A stretch of DNA of 64,000 nucleotides from Candidatus Lindowbacteria bacterium RIFCSPLOWO2_12_FULL_62_27 (GTDB lineage Bacteria; Lindowbacteria; 2-12-FULL-62-27), in the NCBI GenBank assembly GCA_001784175.1, contig MFPR01000043.1, positions 147,309 through 211,308 on the forward strand. The letters run 5' to 3'. Position 1 is the stretch's first letter. Every line of letters begins with the position of its first letter. The notes below the pieces were generated by a model that was not told the origin of the DNA, searched no databases, and saw only the letters and a program-made list of their open reading frames with translations. The position numbers were made by a program, and so were the translations under genes. Below, piece by piece: positions 32,774 through 41,642 of the stretch.

Positions 32774-34293
32774 TCCTCGAACAGCTTCTGAAACTGTTGA
32801 CCGATTCATCGAGCGACCCGGAGGGACAACTGCGGATCCTGGCCCGGCACACCCAGGAGTCGCTCGATGCATCTTTCGTCGAACTTCGAATGGACGGAAT
32901 GCCCGTCATCCGCCTGGGCGACGGCGCCGCCGACGCCCGGCGATATCCCATCAGCTCGGGCAACCGGACCGTCGGCGAACTGACGCTCGCGCCGGTCCCG
33001 GAGGACGACCCGGACCAGTTGGCCGCGATCGTGCGGTGCGCGGAAGTCATCTATCGGCTGCGGGCCGGCTACGTCGACACGCTGACCGGTCTCTACAACC
33101 GCCGCCGCCTCGACATGGAGATGGAGGCGCTTGCGCTGTCGGACGAGCCGGTGACGATCGCCATGCTCGACATTGATCACTTCAAGCACGTCAACGACAC
33201 GCATGGCCATCCGGCCGGCGACGCCGTCCTGAAACAATTTTCGGCCCGGCTGGCTGCGTGCCTCCCGGCGGGCGGGTTTCTGGCGCGGTACGGCGGCGAA
33301 GAGTTCTGCGTGATTCTCCGGGAGGTGGACGAGCCGGCCGGCGTGGAGACCGTCGAGCGGATGCGCCATGCGGTTTCCTTGGAGCCGGTGCGCGCGGAAA
33401 AACGCGAGATTCAAATCACCTCCAGCGCCGGCGTCGCCTTCGGGTCCGCCCGGCAGGCACGCGAACTCTTGGGCATGGCCGACCAGGCGCTCTACGCGGC
33501 GAAGACCGGCGGCCGCAATCAGTCGGTCCGGTCCGCGGACCTGTCGCGGCGCCGCGCGACGCAGCTTTTTCGGAAACGATTCCGCCGCCTCCTCGACCGG
33601 CCCCTCCTTGATCTTGCGTGGTTCGGCCAGCGGGTGATCGGCCTGGACCGGAACACGGACCGGCTCTCGTGCGTGGACTACTTCGGCGGTGTCGTCCCCG
33701 TCAGCCGTCCGTTTCGCGGCGCGCTTTCGTTCGCGCGGCTCGGCAAAAAAACGTTCTGGGTTCCCGCCGATGAACGTGGCGTGCGGGTCGCGGAAGGCGG
33801 CGCCGTCCTCCGGGGCGCGCTGGATCTTTCTGAACTTCGGCGTGTCTATATCGACCAGCGCGCCTCCCGGCTGTATCTGATCGATCGCGCGGGCCGGACG
33901 CTGTATGCGTCCGACCCGCAACTTCGGCGGACGCGCACGATCGTTTTTCCGGACGAGGCCGCATCCAAAACACGGAGCCTCACCGCCGTCCTGGCGGCGG
34001 GACGCGGCCTGCTGGTGCTGGACGCGCTGACCCGCCGGATTTTCGTGTTCGACCGCCAGTCTCTGTCGTACCGAAAATCCTGGACATTGCCGGCCGCGGG
34101 CTATGAGATCTGTCTGTGTTATCTCACGACGCTGAAACTTCTCCTGGTTTCCGGCGCCGACGGCGCGCGGCTCTTTTCTCCCGACGGCTCGCTCGTGGAG
34201 GAAACCGACTTGCCGGTCATCTCGGCCTACGACCATCCGCTGGTCGGCCTCGTCCTCTCGACACCGGACGAAACAGTGCTGGTCCGATCATGA
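32770..34293 (+). CDS. GGDEF protein with C-terminal beta-propeller-like region
   Basis: Probable diguanylate cyclase of 507 residues. A short N-terminal region (1-95) has no membrane helix. The GGDEF domain runs from about 97 to 260: DTLTGLYNRRRLDMEM, LDIDHFKHVNDTHGH, and the active-site loop ARYGGEEFCVI near 175. No clear upstream R-x-x-D inhibitory site is seen. Residues 275-507 form repeated short beta strands (RVYIDQRASRLYLIDRAGRT, LLVLDALTRRIFVFDRQS) like an NHL/WD propeller, an uncommon partner for a GGDEF domain. Confidence 0.83.
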   Translation: MILEQLLKLLTDSSSDPEGQLRILARHTQESLDASFVELRMDGMPVIRLGDGAADARRYPISSGNRTVGELTLAPVPEDDPDQLAAIVRCAEVIYRLRAGYVDTLTGLYNRRRLDMEMEALALSDEPVTIAMLDIDHFKHVNDTHGHPAGDAVLKQFSARLAACLPAGGFLARYGGEEFCVILREVDEPAGVETVERMRHAVSLEPVRAEKREIQITSSAGVAFGSARQARELLGMADQALYAAKTGGRNQSVRSADLSRRRATQLFRKRFRRLLDRPLLDLAWFGQRVIGLDRNTDRLSCVDYFGGVVPVSRPFRGALSFARLGKKTFWVPADERGVRVAEGGAVLRGALDLSELRRVYIDQRASRLYLIDRAGRTLYASDPQLRRTRTIVFPDEAASKTRSLTAVLAAGRGLLVLDALTRRIFVFDRQSLSYRKSWTLPAAGYEICLCYLTTLKLLLVSGADGARLFSPDGSLVEETDLPVISAYDHPLVGLVLSTPDETVLVRS

Positions 34294-35411
34294 ACCGCCT
34301 CTTGCTGATTGCCTTTTTCCTGTTGCCCATGACCGCCGGCGAATGTCTCGGCTGGGGACTGACCGGCCACAAATTGGTGACCGACCGCGCGGTTCGCCTG
34401 TTGCCGACCGAACTTCAGGATTTCTACTGGGCCAACCGCCACGTTCTCGCGGACCTGTGCGTTCATCCGGACCTGCGCAAGGACTGGGACCGCGCGGAAG
34501 GGCCAAAACACTACATCGATCTCGAAGGCTATCCGGACGATCTGCCGCAGCGGCGTGAGGACGCCATCCGCCGGTTCGGGATGGACAAACTGACGGACAG
34601 CGGCTGGGTCCCGTGGAACACGCAGGAGGTGTACCAAAACCTCGTGAGCGCGATGCGCCGGAAAGACTATCCGGACATCCTGCGCCTCTCCGGCGACCTG
34701 TCCCACTACGTCGCCGATCTGCACGTGCCGCTGCACACGACCGTCAATTACGACGGCCAGCTCACAACGGACACCGGCGTTCACGCGCGGTTCGAGTCGC
34801 GCCTCGTCGACCTCTTTCCGGACGCGCTGCCGTTCGAGCCGAAACCCGCCGCGCGCATCCAGGACGTTCCGACCCGCCTCTGGGCGATTCTCCTCGCGTC
34901 AACGACGGCGGTCGATGACGTCTTTGAATCGGACCGCCGCAGCACCGGCGCCGACCCAGCCGATGGCTATAGCATCGCCAAAGCGCGCCAAAACTTCGGG
35001 CCCCTCGCGGCGCGCCGCCTCAACGACGCGGCCCACGAAGTCGCCTCGTTCTGGTACACCGCATGGGTCGAAGCCGGCCGGCCCAAATTGCCATGGGCGG
35101 ATTTTTCGGCGCTCGTGAAACCCAAAACATATCCCTACGGCGAACTCCTCTTTTACGCCGGCCGATACACGCAGGAGATTCCGCCGGACTGGCCGCTGAT
35201 CGTCCGGGACGCATTCCGCCGGATCGAGGATTATCTGCGACTCGCCACGCCCGTCCGCGTCGCCAAAGTCCACTGGTCCCAGACCGCCCGCGACCCGGCC
35301 CTCCGGGTCACGGCGCTGGAAACAACGGCGCCCGTGGACGAAAAGGCCTGCGTCCAGGCGCTCCGAAGGCTCCTCGTGGAAGTGAAGGTCAAGTTCTCAG
35401 CGGAGGAATAA
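34290..35411 (+). CDS. Exported S1/P1-type nuclease or phospholipase C-like zinc protein
   Basis: A 373-residue exported protein. After the signal peptide (LLLIAFFLLPMTAGECLG) the mature end begins WGLTGHK. In this superfamily the N-terminal Trp and nearby His bind zinc. Other ligands are in KHYIDLEG, LSGDLSHYVADLHVPLHTT and VHARFESRL. The fold is the trinuclear-zinc S1/P1 nuclease or phospholipase C type. The substrate (single-stranded nucleic acid or lipid) is not decidable here. It ends the long plus-strand run and converges on mutY. Confidence 0.82.
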   Translation: MNRLLLIAFFLLPMTAGECLGWGLTGHKLVTDRAVRLLPTELQDFYWANRHVLADLCVHPDLRKDWDRAEGPKHYIDLEGYPDDLPQRREDAIRRFGMDKLTDSGWVPWNTQEVYQNLVSAMRRKDYPDILRLSGDLSHYVADLHVPLHTTVNYDGQLTTDTGVHARFESRLVDLFPDALPFEPKPAARIQDVPTRLWAILLASTTAVDDVFESDRRSTGADPADGYSIAKARQNFGPLAARRLNDAAHEVASFWYTAWVEAGRPKLPWADFSALVKPKTYPYGELLFYAGRYTQEIPPDWPLIVRDAFRRIEDYLRLATPVRVAKVHWSQTARDPALRVTALETTAPVDEKACVQALRRLLVEVKVKFSAEE

Positions 35412-35417
35412 CAAGGC

Positions 35418-36503
35418 TCATAACAATTTTCTCTCTCTCATCTCCCGGATCAGTTTCCGGTTCGCTTCCGGGAACGCGTACCGGGCGAGGTCGCAGGGCC
35501 GGACCCACCGGAGCTTTGCGTGGAAGAGGGGCTTGGGGGTTCCGCGTTTCAAGCGGCAGAAGTGGCCGGACAAGGTGATCGATAAATGGGTATAGACATG
35601 GTCGACGGTCGACACCGCCGGCCCGGCTTCCACGTCAGCGCCGATCTCTTCCTGCATCTCCCTCCGAACCGCCGTTTCCGGAGATTCGCCCGGCTCGATC
35701 TTTCCCCCTGGAAATTCCCACAGCCCGCCCAGCAACCCCTGGTCCCAGGGACGCAGGCCGATCAGAATTTTTCCGTTCTTTCGAATCACCGCCGCCACCA
35801 CACGCTTGTGTGGCCGCGCGCGGCGCGCCTGCGTGACCGGCCGGCGGCCTACCGTGCCGCCGGCGAACGCTGCGCAGTGCGGGCGAACCGGGCAGAGGAG
35901 GCAGGCGGGATTTGTGGGCACGCAAATCCGCGCGCCGAGTTCCATCATTGCTTGGTTGAAATCGCCTGCGTGCCGATCTTCCAGCAGGCGATCGGCCCGT
36001 TCCCGGACCTCCCGGTCGTCTGACGCAAGGGGCCGACCGATGTCATACAGCCTCGCGATCACGCGCCTGACGTTCCCGTCCACCGCCGCCAGCGGCGCGC
36101 CGTAAGCGATCGACAGAACGGCGGCCGTCGTGTAGGGGCCGGCGCCGGGCAGGTTCGAGAAAACCTCCGGGTCTCGCGGGACCCGCCCGCCGCAATCGCG
36201 GACAATGCGCCGGGCCGCCTCATGAAGATTCCGCGCACGTGCGTAGTAGCCCAGGCCTTCCCACAGTTTCATCAGTTTCTCCCGCCGCGCCCGTGCCAGC
36301 GCCTGTACGGTCGGAAACGCCTTGAGAAACCGCTCGTAGTACGGAACCACCGTCACCGCCTGGGTCTGCTGGAGCATGATCTCCGAAACGAGGATCCGGT
36401 ACGGATCGCGCGTCCGGCGCCACGGCAGGTCCCGGCGATGCCGCCGGTACCAGCCAAGGAGCGCGCGGCGGAACGCGGGGATTCGAAGCATGGGGCCGAG
36501 CAT
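35418..36503 (-). CDS. mutY: Adenine DNA glycosylase with complete Nudix box
   Basis: Removes adenine opposite 8-oxoguanine. The 361-residue protein has the helix-hairpin-helix region LPGAGPYTTAAVLS, the catalytic Asp in AVDGNVRRVIARL, SEIMLQQTQ, and the four-Cys Fe-S cluster motif C-x6-C-x2-C-x5-C in CVPTNPACLLCPVRPHC. The C-terminal MutT-like domain keeps a full Nudix consensus: GGKIEPGESPETAVRREMQE then EIG. In MutY this domain normally only recognises 8-oxoG. Start ATG 36503 lies 7 nt after a TATACA box. Confidence 0.95.
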   Translation of the reverse strand: MLGPMLRIPAFRRALLGWYRRHRRDLPWRRTRDPYRILVSEIMLQQTQAVTVVPYYERFLKAFPTVQALARARREKLMKLWEGLGYYARARNLHEAARRIVRDCGGRVPRDPEVFSNLPGAGPYTTAAVLSIAYGAPLAAVDGNVRRVIARLYDIGRPLASDDREVRERADRLLEDRHAGDFNQAMMELGARICVPTNPACLLCPVRPHCAAFAGGTVGRRPVTQARRARPHKRVVAAVIRKNGKILIGLRPWDQGLLGGLWEFPGGKIEPGESPETAVRREMQEEIGADVEAGPAVSTVDHVYTHLSITLSGHFCRLKRGTPKPLFHAKLRWVRPCDLARYAFPEANRKLIREMRERKLL

Positions 36504-36510
36504 GGGGCCA

Positions 36511-36538
36511 TGTATATATAATATGGAGAGGCGGTCAA
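36511..36538 (-). promoter_or_regulatory. Leaderless-type promoter of mutY
   Basis: On the minus strand: TTGACC (36533-36538), a 16-nt spacer, TATACA (36511-36516), then exactly 7 nt to the ATG at 36503. There is no Shine-Dalgarno. The intergenic region to 36667 also holds short GC hairpins and the promoter of the divergent exported-protein gene. Confidence 0.6.
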
Positions 36539-36629
36539 GCTCCGCCTTCGCCTTAGACGGAGCCCACCGGCGCGCTGAAGGCGCGGTGTCCGGCGAAGGA
36601 GGATGTGACCAGAATCACAATCTTATTCA

Positions 36630-36658
36630 TTGACATTCCAGCAGAAATGACAGAAAAT
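36630..36658 (+). promoter_or_regulatory. Promoter of the giant exported-protein gene
   Basis: TTGACA (36630-36635), a 17-nt spacer, GAAAAT (36653-36658), 9 nt to the ATG at 36668. This would leave a leader of only 2-3 nt. Confidence 0.5.
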
Positions 36659-36667
36659 TTGCGCAAT

Positions 36668-39600
36668 ATGAACTCATTACGGACGTGGGGGTTTGTCTGT
36701 CTACTGGTGGTGTGTCCTCTTGTGTCCCAAGCGTGGGCACTCTGTGGTGATACAACCGTAGGAGCTTTCGTGGATTCGGGATTGGGCAAACTCGATGGCG
36801 ATACGATGGACTTGGCGGCCGCTCTCGCTGATTTCAACTCCGCCATCAGCATGGGCGCGGGTTGCGGCCCTGCGTATGTGTCGCGCGCCATGGTCAAGAT
36901 GGCCATGATCTTCGACACGCCCGATGTCAAGGCGATGCGAACAAGGTTTGGGGACACCGATACCTTCGATTTGATCACGCGCGACACGTACGTGTCAAAC
37001 GCCTTGGACACCTACAATTTCAATACCAGCACCATGAACGGATCCCAGATACAGAAACTGTTGACCGACACGGTCCTCCCGCTCGCCACCAGCGCGCTGG
37101 CCGATCTCATTACGGCCGAAAGCCTCCCCGACACGACCTTCAACTTCCGCGTTCCGGGCCGCTTCATCAGCAGCGACACGCGCGCGGAAGTCGACATCGC
37201 AGACGTTTACTTTTTTCACAGCATGCTCCTGATGGCGAGGGCGGCGGTCGAGATCGCGAATTCCTGGAAACTGGACATCAGCCAGGATCCGAGGAATTTC
37301 CGTGGCGAAGGCGCGGAGCACGGCGATTCCAGTTCCGACACGTTTATCAGGGAATTGCGGACCAACACGTCCTTTTTCGAGCGCAGGACAACTTGGGATA
37401 CGGCCCTTTCGTTCTTTCGCTCGGCGGACAGCTTTGTCTTGAGATTTCTGCGCGAGGGCAGGCGCGAAATGGACTTGCAGGACACCGACCTGATCTATTT
37501 CGACACGGACAACCAGTTTTTCAGGCAACATATTTTTGACTACGTGTCGGACAGCGATGTGGCGGACTATGAGGTGGATCATGCGGACACGTTGAGCAGG
37601 GTGTTTGCGGGCCAGGACGTGTACGTCCAGTTGACGCACGAAAATGCGGACCTGCAGTACGTTCAATTCAATTTCAGCAATCTTTCCAGCTCCCCGATCC
37701 ATTTCAGCCGCGCCTCGTTCGCGACCCTGCCCCCGCCGGGAATTCCCAGCGTTTTTGACCGTGGCTTTGAATGGCAGGAAGCGTTTTTCCCCGATCCGAC
37801 CTTCGGGAATTTCCTGCGCGGAATGACGAACAACAAACTGTTTCTGCTCTTCAACGGGGTGGATAAGACCATTACCATCTCGGATTTCGGCCCGACGGGT
37901 GACACGGATCTGGATCTGTCGTATATCAACCGGAAACCGACGACCCTTGACATCAAATTCAATATCGTATCCGGCTCTGTCAACCCCGTCACCATCCGTT
38001 ATTCGCCGCCCGGCCGCCGCACCCATTGGGCCTTCAAGGTGGTGCCGAAGAAAGTTCTGATGCAGGTGGATAAACCGCAGCACTTGCGGATCTTTTTCGA
38101 TCCCGACGAGGACGCCTTCGGGAGCCACGAGCAGGCGCAGTTGCAGAAGTTCATCGATTCGACGCTGATCCTCATCGTGCCCTGGACGACCACCAACGCC
38201 GATACCGTGAATCCGACGGACGCCGGGTCCAACTTCATGACCTTCGGAAACAACTACAACGTCGCCAGCCCCACCACGAACGACAACGAGATCCAGGCGA
38301 CCTTCCAGGACACCGCCTCCGACAAATTGATCTTGTACAAGTTCGATGGGTTCACCTTTGTGCCCATGTTGGGCTCGACGGTGGTGCCGGATGTCTCCAT
38401 GGGAACGACGACGGTCCGCGCGCGGATCGACACGTTCACGCCCTTGGCGGGATTCGGCTGGTTCGTGGTCGGCGAGGCGCGGCCGGCCCTGCAAGTTCTG
38501 CGAGGATTTCTCCTGGGCGACAAGAACACCCTACTGCCCAAAACATTCAAGGTTCGACTCGTCAATCCTCTGGGCGCTCTGCTCGGCGGCGAGCCGGTAC
38601 AGTTCAGGGTCCTGCAGGCGCCGACCGGCGCCACGTCGGGGAGCTTTACGGGTGTGTCAGGCTTTCCGACCATAACGGACGCGGCCGGCAATTTGTCCGC
38701 CATCACGGACTCGACGGGTGTCGCGGAGATTTCGTACGTCATGGGCAACGGCGGCGGCATCTACGTCATCGAGGCCCTCGCTAAAAATTCCGGCGCGTTC
38801 GCGTTCCTTTTCGCTTTCACCAAGGGATTCACGCCGCACCCCGGCAACCAGTGGCGCATGGTGTCGATGCCGGTGTATCCGAACGACACGTTCGGCATCG
38901 TTCAGGTCGACGCCTACAATCGAGGCGTGCCGGGCCCGGCGGTCAGCATGTCGTCGTTCATCGGCGACGATTTTTCGCTGTCGACCTCCAAGGTCTACTA
39001 CTGGAATCCGTCCTTCAGCAATCCGGACGCAAAGTTTGCCGACGCCGGGCACATCCGGTATCAGGACGTCTCGTCCGGCAACGCCAAGATGGGACGCGCC
39101 TACTGGCTGCTTACCACCGCCAACGGCGTCCTCGATGCCGTCAGACCGGACAGCGCTGACGTGTATGCCGAAGTCACCGAGACGGTCTACATTCCGCTCC
39201 ACGTGGGCGCCAACATGATCGGCGTCCCGTTTCCGTATCCGCTTCGATCTTCCAACCTCCTCGTGCAAACCGCGCCCAACGGAACGCCGGATACGATTGA
39301 CAACGTCTCGTCGTTTGTCGAACACCGGCTCTGGTGGATCGCGCCGACCATTACGGCCAACGGCGCCGCTAGTTCCTCTTACGTGTCGGGTGGGAACCCT
39401 TTAACGGGCGCATCGTTTCCCGGCATGGCGCTGTTTCCGTTTGAAGGATACTGGATCAAGGCGACTTCTCTATGCGCCTCGGCCGGATGCACCTTGGTGT
39501 TTCCGCCGGTTCCGGCCGACAGCCTTCCGATCGGCAGCGACGGCAAGCCTGTCATCACCGGCGGAGGGCCGGGCACGGCGACGGCCGCGCCCGCGTTTCG

Positions 39601-40225
39601 CGCGGGTCCGGTCTTGCAGGCCTCCGGCGGAGGCCTGTCGGATAATTGGGCTGTGCAGTTGATCGTGACCTCAAGTGGCGGCGTAGACGTTGAAAACCTC
39701 GCAGGCGTGCGTCCTCCCTCCTCGCCGCAATACATGCTGTCCTCCTCCGACCCACCGATGGCGCCGGGCGCCGGCGCGATCGCGCTGACGTTCGTGGAGA
39801 ACTCCCAGCGCTATTCGACGCTCTTCAAGTCCCCGGGCGAGGAGCCGACGTGGACGGTGGAGGTCACGAGCGCGTCCGAGGGCCCGGTGACGATCCAGCC
39901 GAGCGACATCTCGTCGATCCCGGGTAGCCTCCCGGTCATGATGCGGGACGAATCGACCGGCCTCGTGACTGACCTTCGCAAGGAACTCGCCTATACGTAC
40001 AACTCCGCCGCCAACGAAACCCGCCGCTTCACCTTCGCCGCCGGTACCCTTGATCCGACTTGGCGCTCGTATGTCCGCTACCCGGAAATGATGTGCGTGG
40101 CGGGCCGTGTCTTCTCCGGCGCGCCCCGGATTCTCCATCCGCTCCGCGCCCTGCGCGACCTCCTCCTGGACTCCGCCTCCGGCCGTTTGATGGTTTCGCT
40201 GTATTATTCGTTCACACCGGTCTGA
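36668..40225 (+). CDS. Very large exported protein of unknown function
   Basis: A 1185-residue protein with a clear signal peptide (TWGFVCLLVVCPLVSQAWA, cut before LCGDTT). The N-terminal 250 residues look helical and TPR-like (DLAAALADFNSAISMG). The rest is rich in Ser, Thr, Asn, Gly and Phe and predicted beta. Phrases such as GNQWRMVSMPVYPNDT and GANMIGVPFPYPL occur in large surface proteins of candidate phyla. A possible Ig-like region lies near 625-720. The C-terminus (RLMVSLYYSFTPV) is beta-strand-like, but I cannot assign a sorting signal. Upstream ATG 36605 is in frame, but the signal peptide favours 36668. Confidence 0.75.
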   Translation: MNSLRTWGFVCLLVVCPLVSQAWALCGDTTVGAFVDSGLGKLDGDTMDLAAALADFNSAISMGAGCGPAYVSRAMVKMAMIFDTPDVKAMRTRFGDTDTFDLITRDTYVSNALDTYNFNTSTMNGSQIQKLLTDTVLPLATSALADLITAESLPDTTFNFRVPGRFISSDTRAEVDIADVYFFHSMLLMARAAVEIANSWKLDISQDPRNFRGEGAEHGDSSSDTFIRELRTNTSFFERRTTWDTALSFFRSADSFVLRFLREGRREMDLQDTDLIYFDTDNQFFRQHIFDYVSDSDVADYEVDHADTLSRVFAGQDVYVQLTHENADLQYVQFNFSNLSSSPIHFSRASFATLPPPGIPSVFDRGFEWQEAFFPDPTFGNFLRGMTNNKLFLLFNGVDKTITISDFGPTGDTDLDLSYINRKPTTLDIKFNIVSGSVNPVTIRYSPPGRRTHWAFKVVPKKVLMQVDKPQHLRIFFDPDEDAFGSHEQAQLQKFIDSTLILIVPWTTTNADTVNPTDAGSNFMTFGNNYNVASPTTNDNEIQATFQDTASDKLILYKFDGFTFVPMLGSTVVPDVSMGTTTVRARIDTFTPLAGFGWFVVGEARPALQVLRGFLLGDKNTLLPKTFKVRLVNPLGALLGGEPVQFRVLQAPTGATSGSFTGVSGFPTITDAAGNLSAITDSTGVAEISYVMGNGGGIYVIEALAKNSGAFAFLFAFTKGFTPHPGNQWRMVSMPVYPNDTFGIVQVDAYNRGVPGPAVSMSSFIGDDFSLSTSKVYYWNPSFSNPDAKFADAGHIRYQDVSSGNAKMGRAYWLLTTANGVLDAVRPDSADVYAEVTETVYIPLHVGANMIGVPFPYPLRSSNLLVQTAPNGTPDTIDNVSSFVEHRLWWIAPTITANGAASSSYVSGGNPLTGASFPGMALFPFEGYWIKATSLCASAGCTLVFPPVPADSLPIGSDGKPVITGGGPGTATAAPAFRAGPVLQASGGGLSDNWAVQLIVTSSGGVDVENLAGVRPPSSPQYMLSSSDPPMAPGAGAIALTFVENSQRYSTLFKSPGEEPTWTVEVTSASEGPVTIQPSDISSIPGSLPVMMRDESTGLVTDLRKELAYTYNSAANETRRFTFAAGTLDPTWRSYVRYPEMMCVAGRVFSGAPRILHPLRALRDLLLDSASGRLMVSLYYSFTPV

Positions 40226-40267
40226 TCTCCATCACTATTTGGACTTTTTTAAATATGAATTGCTCAC

Positions 40268-40345
40268 TTCCTCCCCCCTTGTGGGGGAGGATTGAGGTGG
40301 GGGGTACCCCCCCATCCCAGCCTTCCCCCACAAGGGGGGAAGGGG
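40268..40345. repeat. Large GC-rich inverted repeat (paired hairpins)
   Basis: Two inverted copies of a unit containing CCCCCCTTGTGGGGGA face each other: 40268-40306 and 40307-40345, each ending in a run of G or C at the centre. It fills the space between the exported-protein gene and the AsmA-like gene and reaches the first codons of the latter. Such CCCTTGTGGGG elements are common in intergenic regions of many bacteria. Confidence 0.75.
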
Positions 40346-40352
40346 TTAGTAC

Positions 40353-41591
40353 CTGCGTTCGCTCGCCGTCTTCGCGCTCGGCCTGATCGCGTTTTTGGCG
40401 ATTGCCCTCATCGGAGGCCTCGCGGCGGGCCGGCGGTATCTCGAAAGGCGCGCGGGGCCCGGGATGGCCGTTACGTCGCTGCGGATCGAGTTGGCGGGCG
40501 GCCTTGCGCTGCGCGCGCATCTCGTGCCAACCGGCGCGTTTCGGCTGGGCCGGAGCCGGGTCGGGTTCGACGAGATCCGGCTCCGCGGCGAGGTTTGGCC
40601 GCCCATGGAGAATTGCAAGGCCGAGGTGCGCGGCCTCGAGATGCGCGCGGCGCTCCTGCGTCCGGCCGCCGCGCTGGAGGCGCTCTTTGAGCTCGACCGC
40701 CTGACCGGCGTGACTTGCGGGTCGGTCAAAATCATATCTGGCAGCGTTTATCTCGGCGACACGCCTCCGATGCATCTCAGGCTCGATCACGCCGACTGGG
40801 TTCCTCCGCAAAACGCCGTCTCGATCCGCTTCGCCCGCCTCGACGGCCAGCCGATCCAACTGTCCGTGAGCGCGAAGAAGATCCAGGCTGGCCTCGAAGC
40901 AACGCCGGAAGTCTCCGTGTCCGGCGAATGGAACCTGTCCGGTCTCGATGTCACCGCGCTTCTTTCGCGCGTGGGCCTCACATGGTCGTCGCGGACGGAC
41001 GTGGGCCTGCTCGAATTCGAATCGCAGGGTGACGACGAGCGCGAGCGCGGGCAGATCCGGATTTCGTCCTGGGTCCTGCTCGGCAAGACACACCCGCGTC
41101 CATTCCGGCTGGCCGTGCCGTCGGTCACTGCGGAGTTCGCGGCGTCCGACACCGAAATCCTGTTTGAGAGCGTCCACATCGACCGCCCGGCCTACGACAT
41201 GCTGGGCGCGAGCCCCTCGCGGTTCCAGAATCTGCTCGCCGGCTCGACGCTCTGGTCCTGGCGCCCGAAAAAAGTCTCCACCGCGAAGGTCGACGTTTCC
41301 GCCCGACACGAGGCGCGCACGAGGGCGCTCCCGGACACGTTCGCCGTGCGCGTGTCGCGCCTCGCCATCGATTCGGGCGCCGCCATGGTCCTCGACCGCC
41401 CGGAACACACGTCGTTCGCGCTCAAAATGTCCGACTTCCATCTCACGCTCTCCGGCCCCGCCACGGTCCTCGGCCGGACGCCCAACACCTCGATCCGCTT
41501 CCGCGTGAACGACCGCAAAGACATGCAGTGGCGCGCGATCACCGATTTTTCCACCTGGCCCCCGCAGTTCCGCCTGACCGACGTGCGGTGA
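40353..41591 (+). CDS. AsmA/DUF748-like membrane-anchored protein, start uncertain
   Basis: A protein of about 412 residues with an N-terminal membrane helix (LAVFALGLIAFLAIALIGGL) and a long periplasmic beta-rich region with repeated 'velvet' strands (VSVSGEWNLSGLDVTALLSR, FAVRVSRLAIDSGAAMVLD). This suggests the AsmA/TamB/DUF748 group, which moves lipids between membranes; the assignment is tentative. No ATG, GTG or TTG gives the full helix. The frame opens after a TAG at 40347, and the candidates are CTG 40353 or TTG 40395, the latter cutting into the helix. The preceding repeat may have replaced the original start. Confidence 0.55.
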   Translation: MRSLAVFALGLIAFLAIALIGGLAAGRRYLERRAGPGMAVTSLRIELAGGLALRAHLVPTGAFRLGRSRVGFDEIRLRGEVWPPMENCKAEVRGLEMRAALLRPAAALEALFELDRLTGVTCGSVKIISGSVYLGDTPPMHLRLDHADWVPPQNAVSIRFARLDGQPIQLSVSAKKIQAGLEATPEVSVSGEWNLSGLDVTALLSRVGLTWSSRTDVGLLEFESQGDDERERGQIRISSWVLLGKTHPRPFRLAVPSVTAEFAASDTEILFESVHIDRPAYDMLGASPSRFQNLLAGSTLWSWRPKKVSTAKVDVSARHEARTRALPDTFAVRVSRLAIDSGAAMVLDRPEHTSFALKMSDFHLTLSGPATVLGRTPNTSIRFRVNDRKDMQWRAITDFSTWPPQFRLTDVR

Positions 41592-41607
41592 CGCGGGGTC
41601 GATGCGC

Positions 41608-41637
41608 TTGAGCATTATGGCCTCCTTTTGATACAAA
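41608..41637 (+). promoter_or_regulatory. Leaderless-type promoter of the solute-binding lipoprotein gene
   Basis: TTGAGC (41608-41613), an 18-nt spacer, TACAAA (41632-41637), and 5 nt to the ATG at 41643. There is no Shine-Dalgarno between the box and the start. Confidence 0.5.
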
Positions 41638-41642
41638 GCCTC

